This document shows, one piece after another, positions 9,930 through 19,492 of a stretch of 64,000 nucleotides of DNA (positions within the stretch are counted from its first letter, which is position 1; each line of letters starts with the position of its first letter). A program made the position numbers and the translations under genes. The notes below the pieces were generated by a model. That model had not been told where the DNA came from. It saw only the letters and a program-made list of their open reading frames with translations, and made no database searches. The stretch is from Tritrichomonas foetus (lineage: Eukaryota; Parabasalia; Tritrichomonadida; Tritrichomonadidae): positions 75,035 to 139,034 of the forward strand of contig MLAK01001137.1 of assembly GCA_001839685.1 (NCBI GenBank), read 5' to 3'.

Positions 9930-9934
9930 TCATT
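9930..9934 (+). promoter_or_regulatory. Initiator-like element (TCATT)
   Basis: TCATT with its A at 9932 lies 14 nt before the Mob1 ATG at 9946. This supports the start inferred from the spliced reading frame. Confidence 0.5.
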
Positions 9935-9945
9935 TTCGTCTAAAA

Positions 9946-10613
9946 ATGAGCTCAATATTCGGGAAAGGGTTTGTTTATTTTCTAATTCCAGATCGAACAA
10001 AAATACATTCAGGCCGCTTAAAAAGCACGCAAATCAGAGATTGATCGATTTACAGCAAAATAAAGTCGAGACTCTCGGTTTTGGAAACATGAAGGAAGCT
10101 GTTCAGCTTCCCGAAGGAGAAGACCTCAACGAGTGGCTCGCCGTCAACGTCGCCGATTTTTATAACCAACTTTCGATGCTCTATGCAACAATTACAGAGT
10201 TTTGCACCCCTCAGACATGCAAATCTATGACCGCTGGTCCAAGCTACAAATACTTATGGCAGGAGGGTCCGAAGTACCCAAAGCCAGTCGAATTACCCGC
10301 TTGCGAATATATCGGAAATTTGATGGACTGGGTCGACGCCCAACTTGAGAACGAGCAAATCTTTCCATCAATGATCGGCGTTCCTTTTCCAAAGAATTTT
10401 GAATCAATCGTGAAAAATATTATGAAGCGATTATTTAGGATTTACGCGCACTGCTACTATCACCATCTCGACAACTTCAAGGAACTTGGTACCATTGCAC
10501 ATCTCAACACCTCGTTCAAGCAATTCATCTTCTTTACAAAAGAATTCAATCTGATTCCACAAGATCAGCTCGAGCCGCTCAAGGAGATCATCGATAATAT
10601 AATGAAATGTTAA
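9946..10613 (+). CDS. Mob1 family kinase activator, two exons
   Basis: Exon 1 is 9946-9968 (MSSIFGK plus two bases) and exon 2 is 9992-10613. The 23-nt intron between them is needed to reach an ATG. The spliced protein has 214 residues, like human MOB1 (216), and starts MSSIFGKGSNKNTFRPLKKH, matching the Mob1 N-terminus. On this numbering the zinc ligands fall at C79, C84, H161 and H166, the same positions as in MOB1A. LPEGEDLNEW and GVPFPKNF are family signatures. Mob1 binds and activates NDR/LATS kinases in mitotic exit and Hippo-type pathways. Without splicing the frame begins at a TTG and loses 31 residues. Confidence 0.95.
9969..9991 (+). other. Ultrashort 23-nt spliceosomal intron in Mob1
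   Basis: The sequence begins GTTTGT, ends TTCCAG, and has CTAAT (branch-like) 10 nt before the acceptor end. Removing it joins GG and A into a Gly codon and restores the conserved N-terminus. Retaining it gives a shift of two bases (23 is not a multiple of 3) and an early stop, TAA, in the downstream DNA. Confidence 0.88.
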
Positions 10614-11429
10614 AGGACTTCTAATTATTTTCTGATTAAATTGCATAACTTAAAAAAAATGAAATGGATGATATTTCAAATTTCAGAAATCTTTTTTTTT
10701 TTTTTATGTTTTATTTTTTGATTGGTGCTTCTTTTCTTTTGTGTTTAGGCTGGTCAAACGTTTCGGAAGCGATCTTCCTCCAAAGAGAAAAATAGCTGCA
10801 AAAGATTTACCATTTTGTATAAATGAAATAATTGATGCATGATTTAAGTGTTTGATTTGATTTGATTATTTGATGATGTTATTCATAAATTGAGTAAAGT
10901 CGTGAAACTAAATAGGTAAAATTGATGAAATATTATCGTAATTTATCAACAATTTATGATAAATTCAGATATCATATATCATTAAATGATGAGAATAGGA
11001 AAGTAATTTTAGCATTATTGTATCTTCATATTTAAGGATTATTACCTAGTGTTCCGGTAAAGGAAGATGATGATCAATAATTTTACATGCTCATCACTGA
11101 CAACAAAAAAGAGAAAGCAAAAATATGAAGTTTACAAACACATAGAGAAATAACAATTATTATTTATAAAAATTACATACATGAAACATATTGATTGCCA
11201 TTTTTCGCTTTTTTTTTTTTTTTTTAACACAGCCGCATCTGAATGGAAATACAGTGACAGAAAATGTGACAATAACTTTGTATAAATAACCATAGATAAA
11301 TTGCAATGAGGGAATTCTGCGAAGTTATTCATTAAAATTCCACTATTTTTCGCCTTTGTTGATTTCAAGATCCTTTTTAAAAGTATTAATTCATTCATTA
11401 ATTCAACTGTTAAGTCATTCATTAATTCA
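10614..11429. other. Spacer leading into a 24-bp tandem repeat
   Basis: No gene is supported. Notable items are homopolymer T runs, the 11-mer TAGTGTTCCGG at 11047-11057 (also at 2722-2732), and from about 11386 a repeat with unit TCATTCATTAATTCAACTGTTAAG that runs into the gap. Confidence 0.4.
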
Positions 11430-11644
11430 NNNNNNNNNNNNNNNNNNNNNNNNNNNNNNNNNNNNNNNNNNNNNNNNNNNNNNNNNNNNNNNNNNNNNNN
11501 NNNNNNNNNNNNNNNNNNNNNNNNNNNNNNNNNNNNNNNNNNNNNNNNNNNNNNNNNNNNNNNNNNNNNNNNNNNNNNNNNNNNNNNNNNNNNNNNNNNN
11601 NNNNNNNNNNNNNNNNNNNNNNNNNNNNNNNNNNNNNNNNNNNN
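11430..11644. repeat. Assembly gap (215 N) inside a 24-bp tandem repeat
   Basis: Both flanks carry the same unit: TTAATTCAACTGTTAAG before the gap and TTAATTCATCTGTTAAG after it. The gap therefore probably hides further copies and its length is not reliable. Confidence 0.7.
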
Positions 11645-11703
11645 TCATTAATTCATTTGTTAAGTTATTCATTAATTCATCTGTTAAGTCATTAAAATGG
11701 CTC

Positions 11704-12702
11704 TTAAGAAGTAGAGTGTTTGGTGATTGGTTGGTAAGGCCAATTTATTAAATTTCTTCTTGTATTGTCGGCCATCATGTCAATTGTATCCCATTTTGTG
11801 TCCAACGAGCGCCTTTTATGGACTTCCGACGCTCGATGCTCAGCTGGATTCCTCACGGTCTCCCTGCATAGCTCGCACACTTCAATTTTCGGCGGATTGA
11901 ACCGAAGAGTGTCTGATTCTGCGGGCGGCGGTGGCGGAACCTCAGTTGGAAGCGGCAGGAAAGCATTCCTTTTATAATTAGGGCATGAAAAGATATGCAA
12001 GCGCGGATAAATATTATTCGGAAACTCTTTGAAGATGGGACGATAAATTCCAGCCATGTGAGTGACAATAAGCATTGGAACTTGTGTTGTTGAGGTTTTC
12101 TGGGATGGCCGAGAATACACAGGTGTGAACATTGACGAGTAGTAGGACTTTGAGATATCTGCTTTGGATTGAATGGATGAAGTATTTGTGTGGTCAGGCG
12201 TTTGATTGTGCGCGGGAGCTATATGGTGGCTATGTCGAACAGGCTCTATGTTTCCACTCGGAACAGAATCCGCGAAACCTTCTTCTGTCTTATATATAAA
12301 CTGGCCGGGATTAACAGTTAATTGTGGCTGGGCTGGCTTGCTTTCGTTTTTGCTGGCTTGTCTGTTTGTGTTTGTGTTTGTATCTGTATTGTTTTCGGGC
12401 GGCTCTTTTTCAGGATGGTCATCGATATTGACTTCTTCGAAATAATCGAAAATGACGGCAAAATAAGAAATCCGGAAATCATGATTGAGATTTTTGTGAA
12501 CATTTATTCGTTCTTTGTTGTAATTGATGTAGGTTCGACGGGAATATCCTTTACTTTTATCCATGTATAATCGCGAAGTAATAAAATCGGATGGAATTGA
12601 AATGGTTTCGTTGATGTCAACATTTAAATCCGGTATGAAATCTTCTTTATCATCCCAAAAATAATCTGAAGACGAATTCTTCTTCTTATTTTTGGGTTTC
12701 AT
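11704..12702 (-). CDS. Dbf4-like regulatory subunit of Cdc7 kinase
   Basis: The protein has 332 residues. Near the C-terminus is a DBF4-type zinc finger: C276-x2-C279-x9-H289-x5-H295, the same spacing as in human DBF4, followed by a W and an IDMM helix. Residues 210-240 (LIVTHMAGIYRPIFKEFP) match Dbf4 motif M, which in DBF4 reads near LYRPF and binds the Cdc7 N-lobe. A proline run (256-260) separates the motifs. In other eukaryotes Dbf4 activates Cdc7 to phosphorylate MCM and fire origins. The N-terminal BRCT-like domain of animal DBF4 is not evident. An ATG at 12702 is preferred over an in-frame TTG at 12705. Confidence 0.75.
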   Translation of the reverse strand: MKPKNKKKNSSSDYFWDDKEDFIPDLNVDINETISIPSDFITSRLYMDKSKGYSRRTYINYNKERINVHKNLNHDFRISYFAVIFDYFEEVNIDDHPEKEPPENNTDTNTNTNRQASKNESKPAQPQLTVNPGQFIYKTEEGFADSVPSGNIEPVRHSHHIAPAHNQTPDHTNTSSIQSKADISKSYYSSMFTPVYSRPSQKTSTTQVPMLIVTHMAGIYRPIFKEFPNNIYPRLHIFSCPNYKRNAFLPLPTEVPPPPPAESDTLRFNPPKIEVCELCRETVRNPAEHRASEVHKRRSLDTKWDTIDMMADNTRRNLINWPYQPITKHSTS

Positions 12703-12704
12703 CA

Positions 12705-12709
12705 AATGA
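12705..12709 (-). promoter_or_regulatory. Initiator-like element (TCATT)
   Basis: On the minus strand TCATT has its A at 12707, 5 nt before the ATG of the Dbf4-like gene. Confidence 0.4.
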
Positions 12710-13036
12710 TGGTTAATTTTGACAATTAAAGGTTAAATAATGGTGAAATATGACATCAAATTTGAAATGTCAAAGACCTTCCTAATTGTGAACTTCAAAA
12801 GTTAATGATTATCAAATTCTCGAGAATAGAGTTGAATCTCTTCAATACAAACTGAATATACCATTAGAAAGTTAAGAAACATCATCACGTCAAAAACATT
12901 TTAAAAACAAAAAAGAATTGAATAGATAATTAATTATCAAATATATATAATCTTTAATAACAAATAAACAAATAAAAAGATATGAATTTGATTAAGAAGT
13001 GATAGAAAACTGATTGAAATTTGATCACCTGTGAAT
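12710..13036. other. Spacer between the Dbf4-like gene and the PDE gene
   Basis: It contains AT-rich DNA with no open frame of note. It should hold the promoter of the Dbf4-like gene and the 3' end of the phosphodiesterase gene. Confidence 0.4.
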
Positions 13037-16000
13037 TCATTGTTCATCCTTTTCTGCTTGACTCTTTTGAGCTCGATCTTTCCATATAACCAAATTGGAT
13101 TTAATTTGATCGACCAATCCTTTCAACAGCGGGAAAAATCCTGCAAGTGTTTCAAATAAAGGCAAACAAACTGAAGTGTAAAATCCAATTTGTGATTTTT
13201 CTTTGTTCAGTGAATCTCTTGTTCTCATTCCAGCAGAGAAATCCAATCCATCTGCACTTTCAAGTTCACCTTGCCTGAAAAACTCTTCACATAAAACATC
13301 ACACCATTGATCAGCAAGACTGAATTTTCGAGCAACATTTGAAATATCTGCAGCTTTTATTAATAATTTCATTAATAATAATCTTCCTGTTTCTGACTTT
13401 TTCCAATCATCTCCACTTTCAAGCAATTTTCGGGCTTCTGCGATTAATTCGAAGTGCTTGGCCATATCAGTTGCAAGAATCAAGCTTATTACAGTTTTCC
13501 ACATTTTATTTGATTCATTTTTATCCAATGTATGAAAAACATTACAAGCATCTTTAGAAATCACATTAACAGCAACTGTACAATGATGTGTTTCCATCAC
13601 ACTCTTATTATGGAAGAGAATTGCGAGTGGTGTTTGTGCTTTTTCATTGTATTCATTTGAAAATCCATCATGACCAGCATCATGACAAAAACAGGAAACA
13701 GCTAATGCTAAAACTTCAAATGGCGTGAAAACCCCCAATAGTTTGGCATGAAGAAGCATATGAGTCATAAAACAAGTAACATCTACGGCGTGTCTCCAAT
13801 TATGATAAGGAACTTTTTTATAGGTATTTTTCATTGAATATAAGAAACAAAATAGACGTTGATTTGATAATTTAAATGGTTTTCGAACATGAAGTGAATC
13901 GAAAATACAGAATCCAACTTTAATAAATTCTGGATCGATTTTGCTGAATTCTACACAATTGAAATCACGTGAAACTATAACTCTTCGATCATGCTTTTCT
14001 AATTCCAATAGACTTGGTGTAATAAATTCATTTCGATCATTATCACCCATTAAATCTCTCATTTTCAGTTCCATTTCACCAAATGCCGCAACCGCCATCA
14101 TTCTACTTCTTTCAAGCGAGATCGAAATGAAAACAGAAAAACTATCAAGCAATTTTAAGTCTTCATAACTGAAGCCATTATCATCTTTCTTCTTCCACTG
14201 CATTAAAGCTGCACCAAGTGGATTTTTATCATTATCAAGAATAGGTACAACAATAATAGAATCTTCAGGATATTGTTCATTATTATCTAAACAGGCTTCT
14301 TTATCACTTATTACTTGAGAAACCATTTGGTGTCTTCTTGCATCATCACCGGCTGCAACAAACTTGTTGCTCGCTTTGGGACCACCTTTTAATAAAGCGT
14401 GAATCAATGCTTTCTTGGCAGAACTTTGCTCTTTTTCTGCATCTTTGTTGTTTTTGTTAAGACGATTTAATTTAGCATCAATGTCTTCATCAACAGCAAA
14501 AACATCAAATTTCTTACTTGTTGCATCCATTAAATAAATCATTGCACGGCCTGCACCAATAACTCTACGTGCATTTTTCAGGATATTTTCAAGAAGTTGT
14601 TTCAAAGTTGTAGTTTGTGAGATTTTTTGTGAAATTTCTAAAATACTTCGCAATTGCATAGATAAATCAATTGATGCACGATATAATCTAGCATTTTCAA
14701 TAGAAATTCCAACAAAAACATTAAAAACTTGAATGAGCTTTTCATCTTCACCATCAAAGCAGCCACAAAGTTTATTAATCATTTCTGTAACACCACGGAT
14801 ATTTCCTTTATCATCGAAAATGGGAACACACAACAGATTTTGTGTTTTATAACCAGTTTTAAGATCTGTTGACCGATTAAATCTCGGATCTTCATACGCG
14901 TCTTTAATATTCAAAATTTGTCCAGTAGTTGCAGTGAAACCAACAATTCCTGCATTAATTGGAATTTCAATTGATTCGGCTAAACCACCTTGGAATGAAG
15001 TTACAAGTTTATCTCTATTTTCGCTAACCATGAAAAGTGAACAACGATCAGCTTTCACGAGATCACAAGCACGATTCATAATTGATTCAATCAGGCTATC
15101 AATATGAAGTTGACCAGAAATACATTCTGCAACTTCTAGTAAAGAATGAAGCCTATCTGTGTTTTTTTTAGCGTCTTCAAGACTTTTGAAGCTTTTCTCA
15201 ACAAGTTCTGAAGAATTCAACGATGAAATAATCAAAGGAGAAATTTGAGCAAGAATTTTCTCATCTAAATCAGTGAAAAAGCTCGGGAGACGTTTTCCAC
15301 GCAAAACAAGCCCATAAACAATTGGTGAGTCTTGATCTTTCACAGGAATCATTAAAACTGACTGTTCACCAGTTCCATCGCTTCTTGGATGATATGCAGA
15401 ATGAAGATTTGCAGATGTTAAAGAAATAGAGCATGAATTCAGCATAGCATAACCAACAACACCACTGTCTGCAGTTCTAACAGGAATTGGATCATTTGAA
15501 GAATTAGAAAACATAAAAATCTCATTGGTATCATTATGAAGTAGCCATAATTCAAAAGTTCGACAATTAAATAATCTTGTTAATTTAATTTCTAAAGATT
15601 CTATAAAAATAGGAACACGTTGAACATGAACTAAATCTGCGATTGTATCATTTGAAATAATCGGTTGAAAAAGCCATCTTGAATAAAGTTGGAATTTGTT
15701 TTGAAGATATTCCACTGCTTTTTCTTCAGAATCTTGAAAAACTGGCTTTGATGAATTTCTATACATGGCAACAATTGCTTTTATATTGTTTTGGGTATCA
15801 AATATGGGAAAAATTAGTCCTCTACTGTCATTGTTACAGTATTTAGAATCATATATTTCATTGTATGAAACATGAGTTGATACAGTTAAAATTGATAGAA
15901 TTTTTCGTGTAAAATGGCAATAACCAACTAGTCCACCACCATGAGGACAAATAGCGCCATTTGATGGGCAGTACAGAAGCTGAACAGATGAAATATCATG

Positions 16001-16792
16001 ATAGAAATAAACATCATCACAAACAAAATATTTTTTCAATTTCTCTTCAACGAGGCGATTCAAAGCTGTTTCAATTGAACCTGATGCAATCATATCAAAG
16101 CATCTTTCAAGACTATTTGTATGTCCATTCACAGTACTCATGTTTATTGTTGATGATTGTGGATTTATTGAATTAATTTGAGTATTATTTAAATTATTAT
16201 TTTTCTTGCTTTTGATATTTGATGCTTTATTGCTGCTTTTATTCGTTGCATTCGTGTTTGTTGTTGCGACACTATTCACACTTGCCAAACTTGTATTCAA
16301 AGGATTATTTTGAGTCTTAACTAACGGACTACTAAGTGGAAGATCCTCAATATCTTCAATAGAAGCAAAACCTAGCATACTATTTGCGTTCCGAAATAAA
16401 TTTAAATTATTATAGCTACTGTTTGCACTTTGATTGAATGAAGCTTTTTTAATTGGTTGAGTTTGTGAAAATTGAAAAGGTGCTGAATTTTTTTGGTCGA
16501 TTTGCTTATTTGTATTTGATGAGATTATTGAAGTCGGCTTTGCTGGAGACGCGGTTAAAAGAAAATTAGGATTTGAAGCTGTTATATTTTTCTGCTTCAT
16601 TATCTCGCTTTTTGTGACTTTTGAGCGCTTTTTGGTGAGTTTTTTTGTCAAATATGGCGCGAATTGATCAATTGCTTGAGGAGCAGGCGTTGAATCTTTG
16701 TATATCGTTACGAAAGGATGGCTTGTATTTGAGAGGGAGCTTTTCTTCGATTTTTGAACAGAGATAGGCTCACCATAAGTTTTCGAAAACAT
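13037..16792 (-). CDS. GAF-domain 3',5'-cyclic nucleotide phosphodiesterase
   Basis: The protein has 1251 residues. The C-terminal class I PDE domain (about 960-1200) has the HNxxH motif at H997-N998-H1001, HD motifs at H1037-D1038 and H1041-D1042, and the second metal Asp in ADISN at D1149. Upstream lie GAF domains at about 550-700 (PINAGIVGFTATTGQ and LLCVPIFDD are diagnostic) and 715-870, with two weaker GAF-like regions from about 245 to 530. The N-terminal 230 residues are Ser/Asn/Lys-rich and probably disordered. It would hydrolyse cAMP or cGMP, with GAF domains sensing cyclic nucleotide; substrate choice cannot be read from sequence. The start at 16792 follows GAAAAAGTTAAGAAG. Confidence 0.93.
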   Translation of the reverse strand: MFSKTYGEPISVQKSKKSSLSNTSHPFVTIYKDSTPAPQAIDQFAPYLTKKLTKKRSKVTKSEIMKQKNITASNPNFLLTASPAKPTSIISSNTNKQIDQKNSAPFQFSQTQPIKKASFNQSANSSYNNLNLFRNANSMLGFASIEDIEDLPLSSPLVKTQNNPLNTSLASVNSVATTNTNATNKSSNKASNIKSKKNNNLNNTQINSINPQSSTINMSTVNGHTNSLERCFDMIASGSIETALNRLVEEKLKKYFVCDDVYFYHDISSVQLLYCPSNGAICPHGGGLVGYCHFTRKILSILTVSTHVSYNEIYDSKYCNNDSRGLIFPIFDTQNNIKAIVAMYRNSSKPVFQDSEEKAVEYLQNKFQLYSRWLFQPIISNDTIADLVHVQRVPIFIESLEIKLTRLFNCRTFELWLLHNDTNEIFMFSNSSNDPIPVRTADSGVVGYAMLNSCSISLTSANLHSAYHPRSDGTGEQSVLMIPVKDQDSPIVYGLVLRGKRLPSFFTDLDEKILAQISPLIISSLNSSELVEKSFKSLEDAKKNTDRLHSLLEVAECISGQLHIDSLIESIMNRACDLVKADRCSLFMVSENRDKLVTSFQGGLAESIEIPINAGIVGFTATTGQILNIKDAYEDPRFNRSTDLKTGYKTQNLLCVPIFDDKGNIRGVTEMINKLCGCFDGEDEKLIQVFNVFVGISIENARLYRASIDLSMQLRSILEISQKISQTTTLKQLLENILKNARRVIGAGRAMIYLMDATSKKFDVFAVDEDIDAKLNRLNKNNKDAEKEQSSAKKALIHALLKGGPKASNKFVAAGDDARRHQMVSQVISDKEACLDNNEQYPEDSIIVVPILDNDKNPLGAALMQWKKKDDNGFSYEDLKLLDSFSVFISISLERSRMMAVAAFGEMELKMRDLMGDNDRNEFITPSLLELEKHDRRVIVSRDFNCVEFSKIDPEFIKVGFCIFDSLHVRKPFKLSNQRLFCFLYSMKNTYKKVPYHNWRHAVDVTCFMTHMLLHAKLLGVFTPFEVLALAVSCFCHDAGHDGFSNEYNEKAQTPLAILFHNKSVMETHHCTVAVNVISKDACNVFHTLDKNESNKMWKTVISLILATDMAKHFELIAEARKLLESGDDWKKSETGRLLLMKLLIKAADISNVARKFSLADQWCDVLCEEFFRQGELESADGLDFSAGMRTRDSLNKEKSQIGFYTSVCLPLFETLAGFFPLLKGLVDQIKSNLVIWKDRAQKSQAEKDEQ

Positions 16793-17412
16793 CTTCTTAA
16801 CTTTTTCAAATAGGAAATTGAGTGACAGATTTGTCTATATTTCACAATTATTGTATTGATTCTCTCAATTTTTTATTATTTGAATGTAATTGATCATCAT
16901 ATATGGGTTTGGACTTAGAATCTCATTGAATTTATTTATTATAATTTACCACATAAGAAACTTTTTTAAATCACTTTAAGTCATGTAACAAAATAAAAAG
17001 CATTGAATTTTCCCCGTTTTATTTCAAATTCGTTTTGATATTTCCCAATGGAAAGATGAGTTTCGAGAGAGTTTTAGTCTAAAGATATTTCTTTGTTGGC
17101 TTTAAATGAATATATATGAAAATAAAAGAATCACAGTAATATTTCTCATTCTCATAAGGCATGTGTTAAAGAACACGCTTTTTCTATAAAGGGAATTAAA
17201 AAGTTCATTTTGTTCATCTCTTTCTCCATAAAATTTGACATTTTTATATCAATTCTTTTTCTCAACATTCATTTGGCATTCACTGTAATTCCTTTCATAA
17301 AAATCGAATACAAAAGTTTAAAATATAGTAAAATTAACTTCAATCACACATTTAGAATTTAAATATCAAAATAAATATCCAAATATATTATTTCTGAATA
17401 TTCATGTGAAAA
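16793..17412. other. Spacer between the PDE and phosphatase genes
   Basis: No gene is seen. On the minus strand TCACT (16821-16825) and GAAAAAGT (16800-16807) lie just before the PDE start. Confidence 0.4.
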
Positions 17413-18348
17413 TTATAAAAAGTATGGTGAAACATCTGGAACAATAGTTTTTGTAGATGGATGAACAGGAAATTCGACGAAAATATTATCTGGAAAACTT
17501 TCACTATCAATTTTCATCACCGTTGATTTATTCCCCATCCGATATTCATAATTTGGGGCTGACCAAACAGTAACTAGTTTTTGATAGAAAAAGTATTGAA
17601 ATCCATCCATTGCAAGTTGATGAGAACGTGCAATAAGTTTTATTCGATTCAATTGCATAAATTTATCAACTTGTTCTTCACCAAATAAAAATCCTGCTCC
17701 TCTTGGTGATGCCTTCCAGCAGTGAACTTTTTCTTCAGGATCAGACCAAAGAATATCAGAAACTATATTATCGTTGCTTTCAATTTCATAATTTCTTTTC
17801 AGTGGAACTAATTCATCAATAAATGATAACTTTGGACTCAATCCGCCATGAACACAAAATGTGTCACAGTCTCTTATATAAGCACATATTGGTAAGTAGT
17901 CAAAGACACTATTGGCCATTTCCCATATACCACTATGCCCATATGTTTGAACACAATTTGAATAAAAGCCATAATTATTATTAACTTGACGGAGTTCATG
18001 ATTTCCACGAAGTAAGAAAATTCGGTGTGGATGCTTAATTTTAAGTGTAGCCAAATATGCAAATGTTTCTAATGAATAATAGCCACGATCAACATAATCA
18101 CCTAAAAATAGATAACTAATTTCTGGATCTTTGTCAGGATTTCCAGATTTGTCAAAAAGACTGAGTACGTCAAATAATTGACCATGTACATCACCTGCTA
18201 TGGTGATTGGAGAAAATAATTCGAGACAGTTTGATTCTGACATCAGAATCTCTCGAAGTTTCTCAAGTATTTGAACATAAACGTCTTCTGGAAGATGATT
18301 TCCTTGCTCAATTTGCTCAAAAATAAAATCTGGATTAAAATCACTCAT
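17413..18348 (-). CDS. PP2A/PP4/PP6-type serine/threonine phosphatase catalytic subunit
   Basis: The 311 residues show the PPP metal-binding motifs in order: GDVHGQ (52-57), GDYVDRG (83-89) and RGNHE (114-118), then ILWSDPEE and SPRGAGFLFG. The C-terminus ends SPYFL, matching the conserved YFL tail of PP2A, PP4 and PP6, whose last Leu is carboxymethylated. PP1 lacks this tail. The SAPNYEYRMGN segment differs from SAPNYCYRCGN of PP2A, so it is a divergent member; PP6 (tail TPYFL) is the closest by eye. Regulatory subunits would set its targets. The gene is intact, and its ATG at 18348 follows a TTCA. Confidence 0.92.
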   Translation of the reverse strand: MSDFNPDFIFEQIEQGNHLPEDVYVQILEKLREILMSESNCLELFSPITIAGDVHGQLFDVLSLFDKSGNPDKDPEISYLFLGDYVDRGYYSLETFAYLATLKIKHPHRIFLLRGNHELRQVNNNYGFYSNCVQTYGHSGIWEMANSVFDYLPICAYIRDCDTFCVHGGLSPKLSFIDELVPLKRNYEIESNDNIVSDILWSDPEEKVHCWKASPRGAGFLFGEEQVDKFMQLNRIKLIARSHQLAMDGFQYFFYQKLVTVWSAPNYEYRMGNKSTVMKIDSESFPDNIFVEFPVHPSTKTIVPDVSPYFL

Positions 18349-18684
18349 TGAATCAAAATCAACCTGACTTTATTCCCAAGAAAGAAAATATGTCAAATTA
18401 TTATGAAAAGTGGCATTATAAATGGTTTGCTACATTGAAATTTGTCAGAAAAACATCTCTGAATAATTTTTGATGACAATGGCATACAAGGAATTGATTG
18501 ATGGGCTCTTAACAAGAGTTATATTCATGAGATCATATTATAGAAATAATATTTCTTTTGTATTTTAATATGGTATATCAAATATGGCGTAAAATAGTCT
18601 AGAACCCTCTCCAACATTCGCTCAGCTCAAAGTTTCATGTGATGTAAATCATTCAATTTTTCATTTTCACAGAACATATAAATA
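18349..18684. other. Spacer upstream of the phosphatase
   Basis: AT-rich; nothing coding is seen. It ends with CATATAAATATTGAAAAAGTGG at about 18675-18696, which resembles the palindrome arm at 28301-28324. Confidence 0.35.
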
Positions 18685-19225
18685 TTGAAAAAGTGGAATT
18701 CTTTGACAAAAAAATATTTTATATTATCAATGCTTTATATTAGATATGATAAAACAAAATCACTTAATGAGTTGAAAATGCAAAGTAATTCACTGAAATT
18801 GCTATTTGATTTATTTATCTTTGATGAAAATTTAGTCGAAATTGAAAACTCCGACAGGATATTGAAGGCAAATTGCATCTCATACATGAAGAACAAAAAA
18901 TCAATATTTCATATGGAGTGAAAAATGATCTAACAGAAAATCATCAAATTGTAAATTCAACGTCAACTATTAATACTACCCTTGTCTATGAAATGTTATC
19001 AAAGAGAAAACTTTCTTTTATTTCAATAAAAATACTCATCATATCAAACAAACTAACTTTTATCTCAAAGAATATCTAAAAAGATATGAAATTGCACAAA
19101 TTGAAAATTCACTCCTCTTCAAAATATTTTATCTACAGGACTCAAAATGACATCAGAAAAAATACCAGTGTAAATTCTTTTTTGTTTGAAATCAATATGC
19201 TTGATAATTTATTTGAAAAATATTA
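18685..19225 (+). pseudogene. Possible decayed gene of unknown family
   Basis: The plus strand reads SLNELKMQSNSLKLLFDLF in one frame to about 18921. It carries on in the next frame as EEQKINISYGVKNDLTE to 19079, then after one stop as KDMKLHKLKIHSSSKYFIY to about 19230. The composition is protein-like and a TATAAATATTGAAAAAGT motif lies just upstream. I do not recognise the product. It could also be chance open frames in AT-rich DNA. Confidence 0.3.
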
Positions 19226-19492
19226 CTTCTAGAAAAGATAAATTATGATTTTTTGCATAATAAACTATTAGATTCCGATTTATAAAATGATTTTTGTGGA
19301 ATGTTAAAATCTAGGTCCTATCTATATGCATATACATACCTTTCGACTCTTTCAATTGCATGTCATTCAACTTTATTCAATTGTTCAAAGAAAAGCTGAT
19401 AAAAGCCCGAGAATAAAGAAAAATAATAAATAACAATGTAGAAAAGGTATAATTACGTTGTTATGAAGCATGTTTATGAATGTGACTCATAA
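19226..19492. other. Spacer downstream of the pseudokinase gene
   Basis: AT-rich, no supported feature. Confidence 0.3.

Noticed and set aside
11356..11751. Open frames across the 215-N gap
   Set aside because: They exist only because N blocks hide stops.
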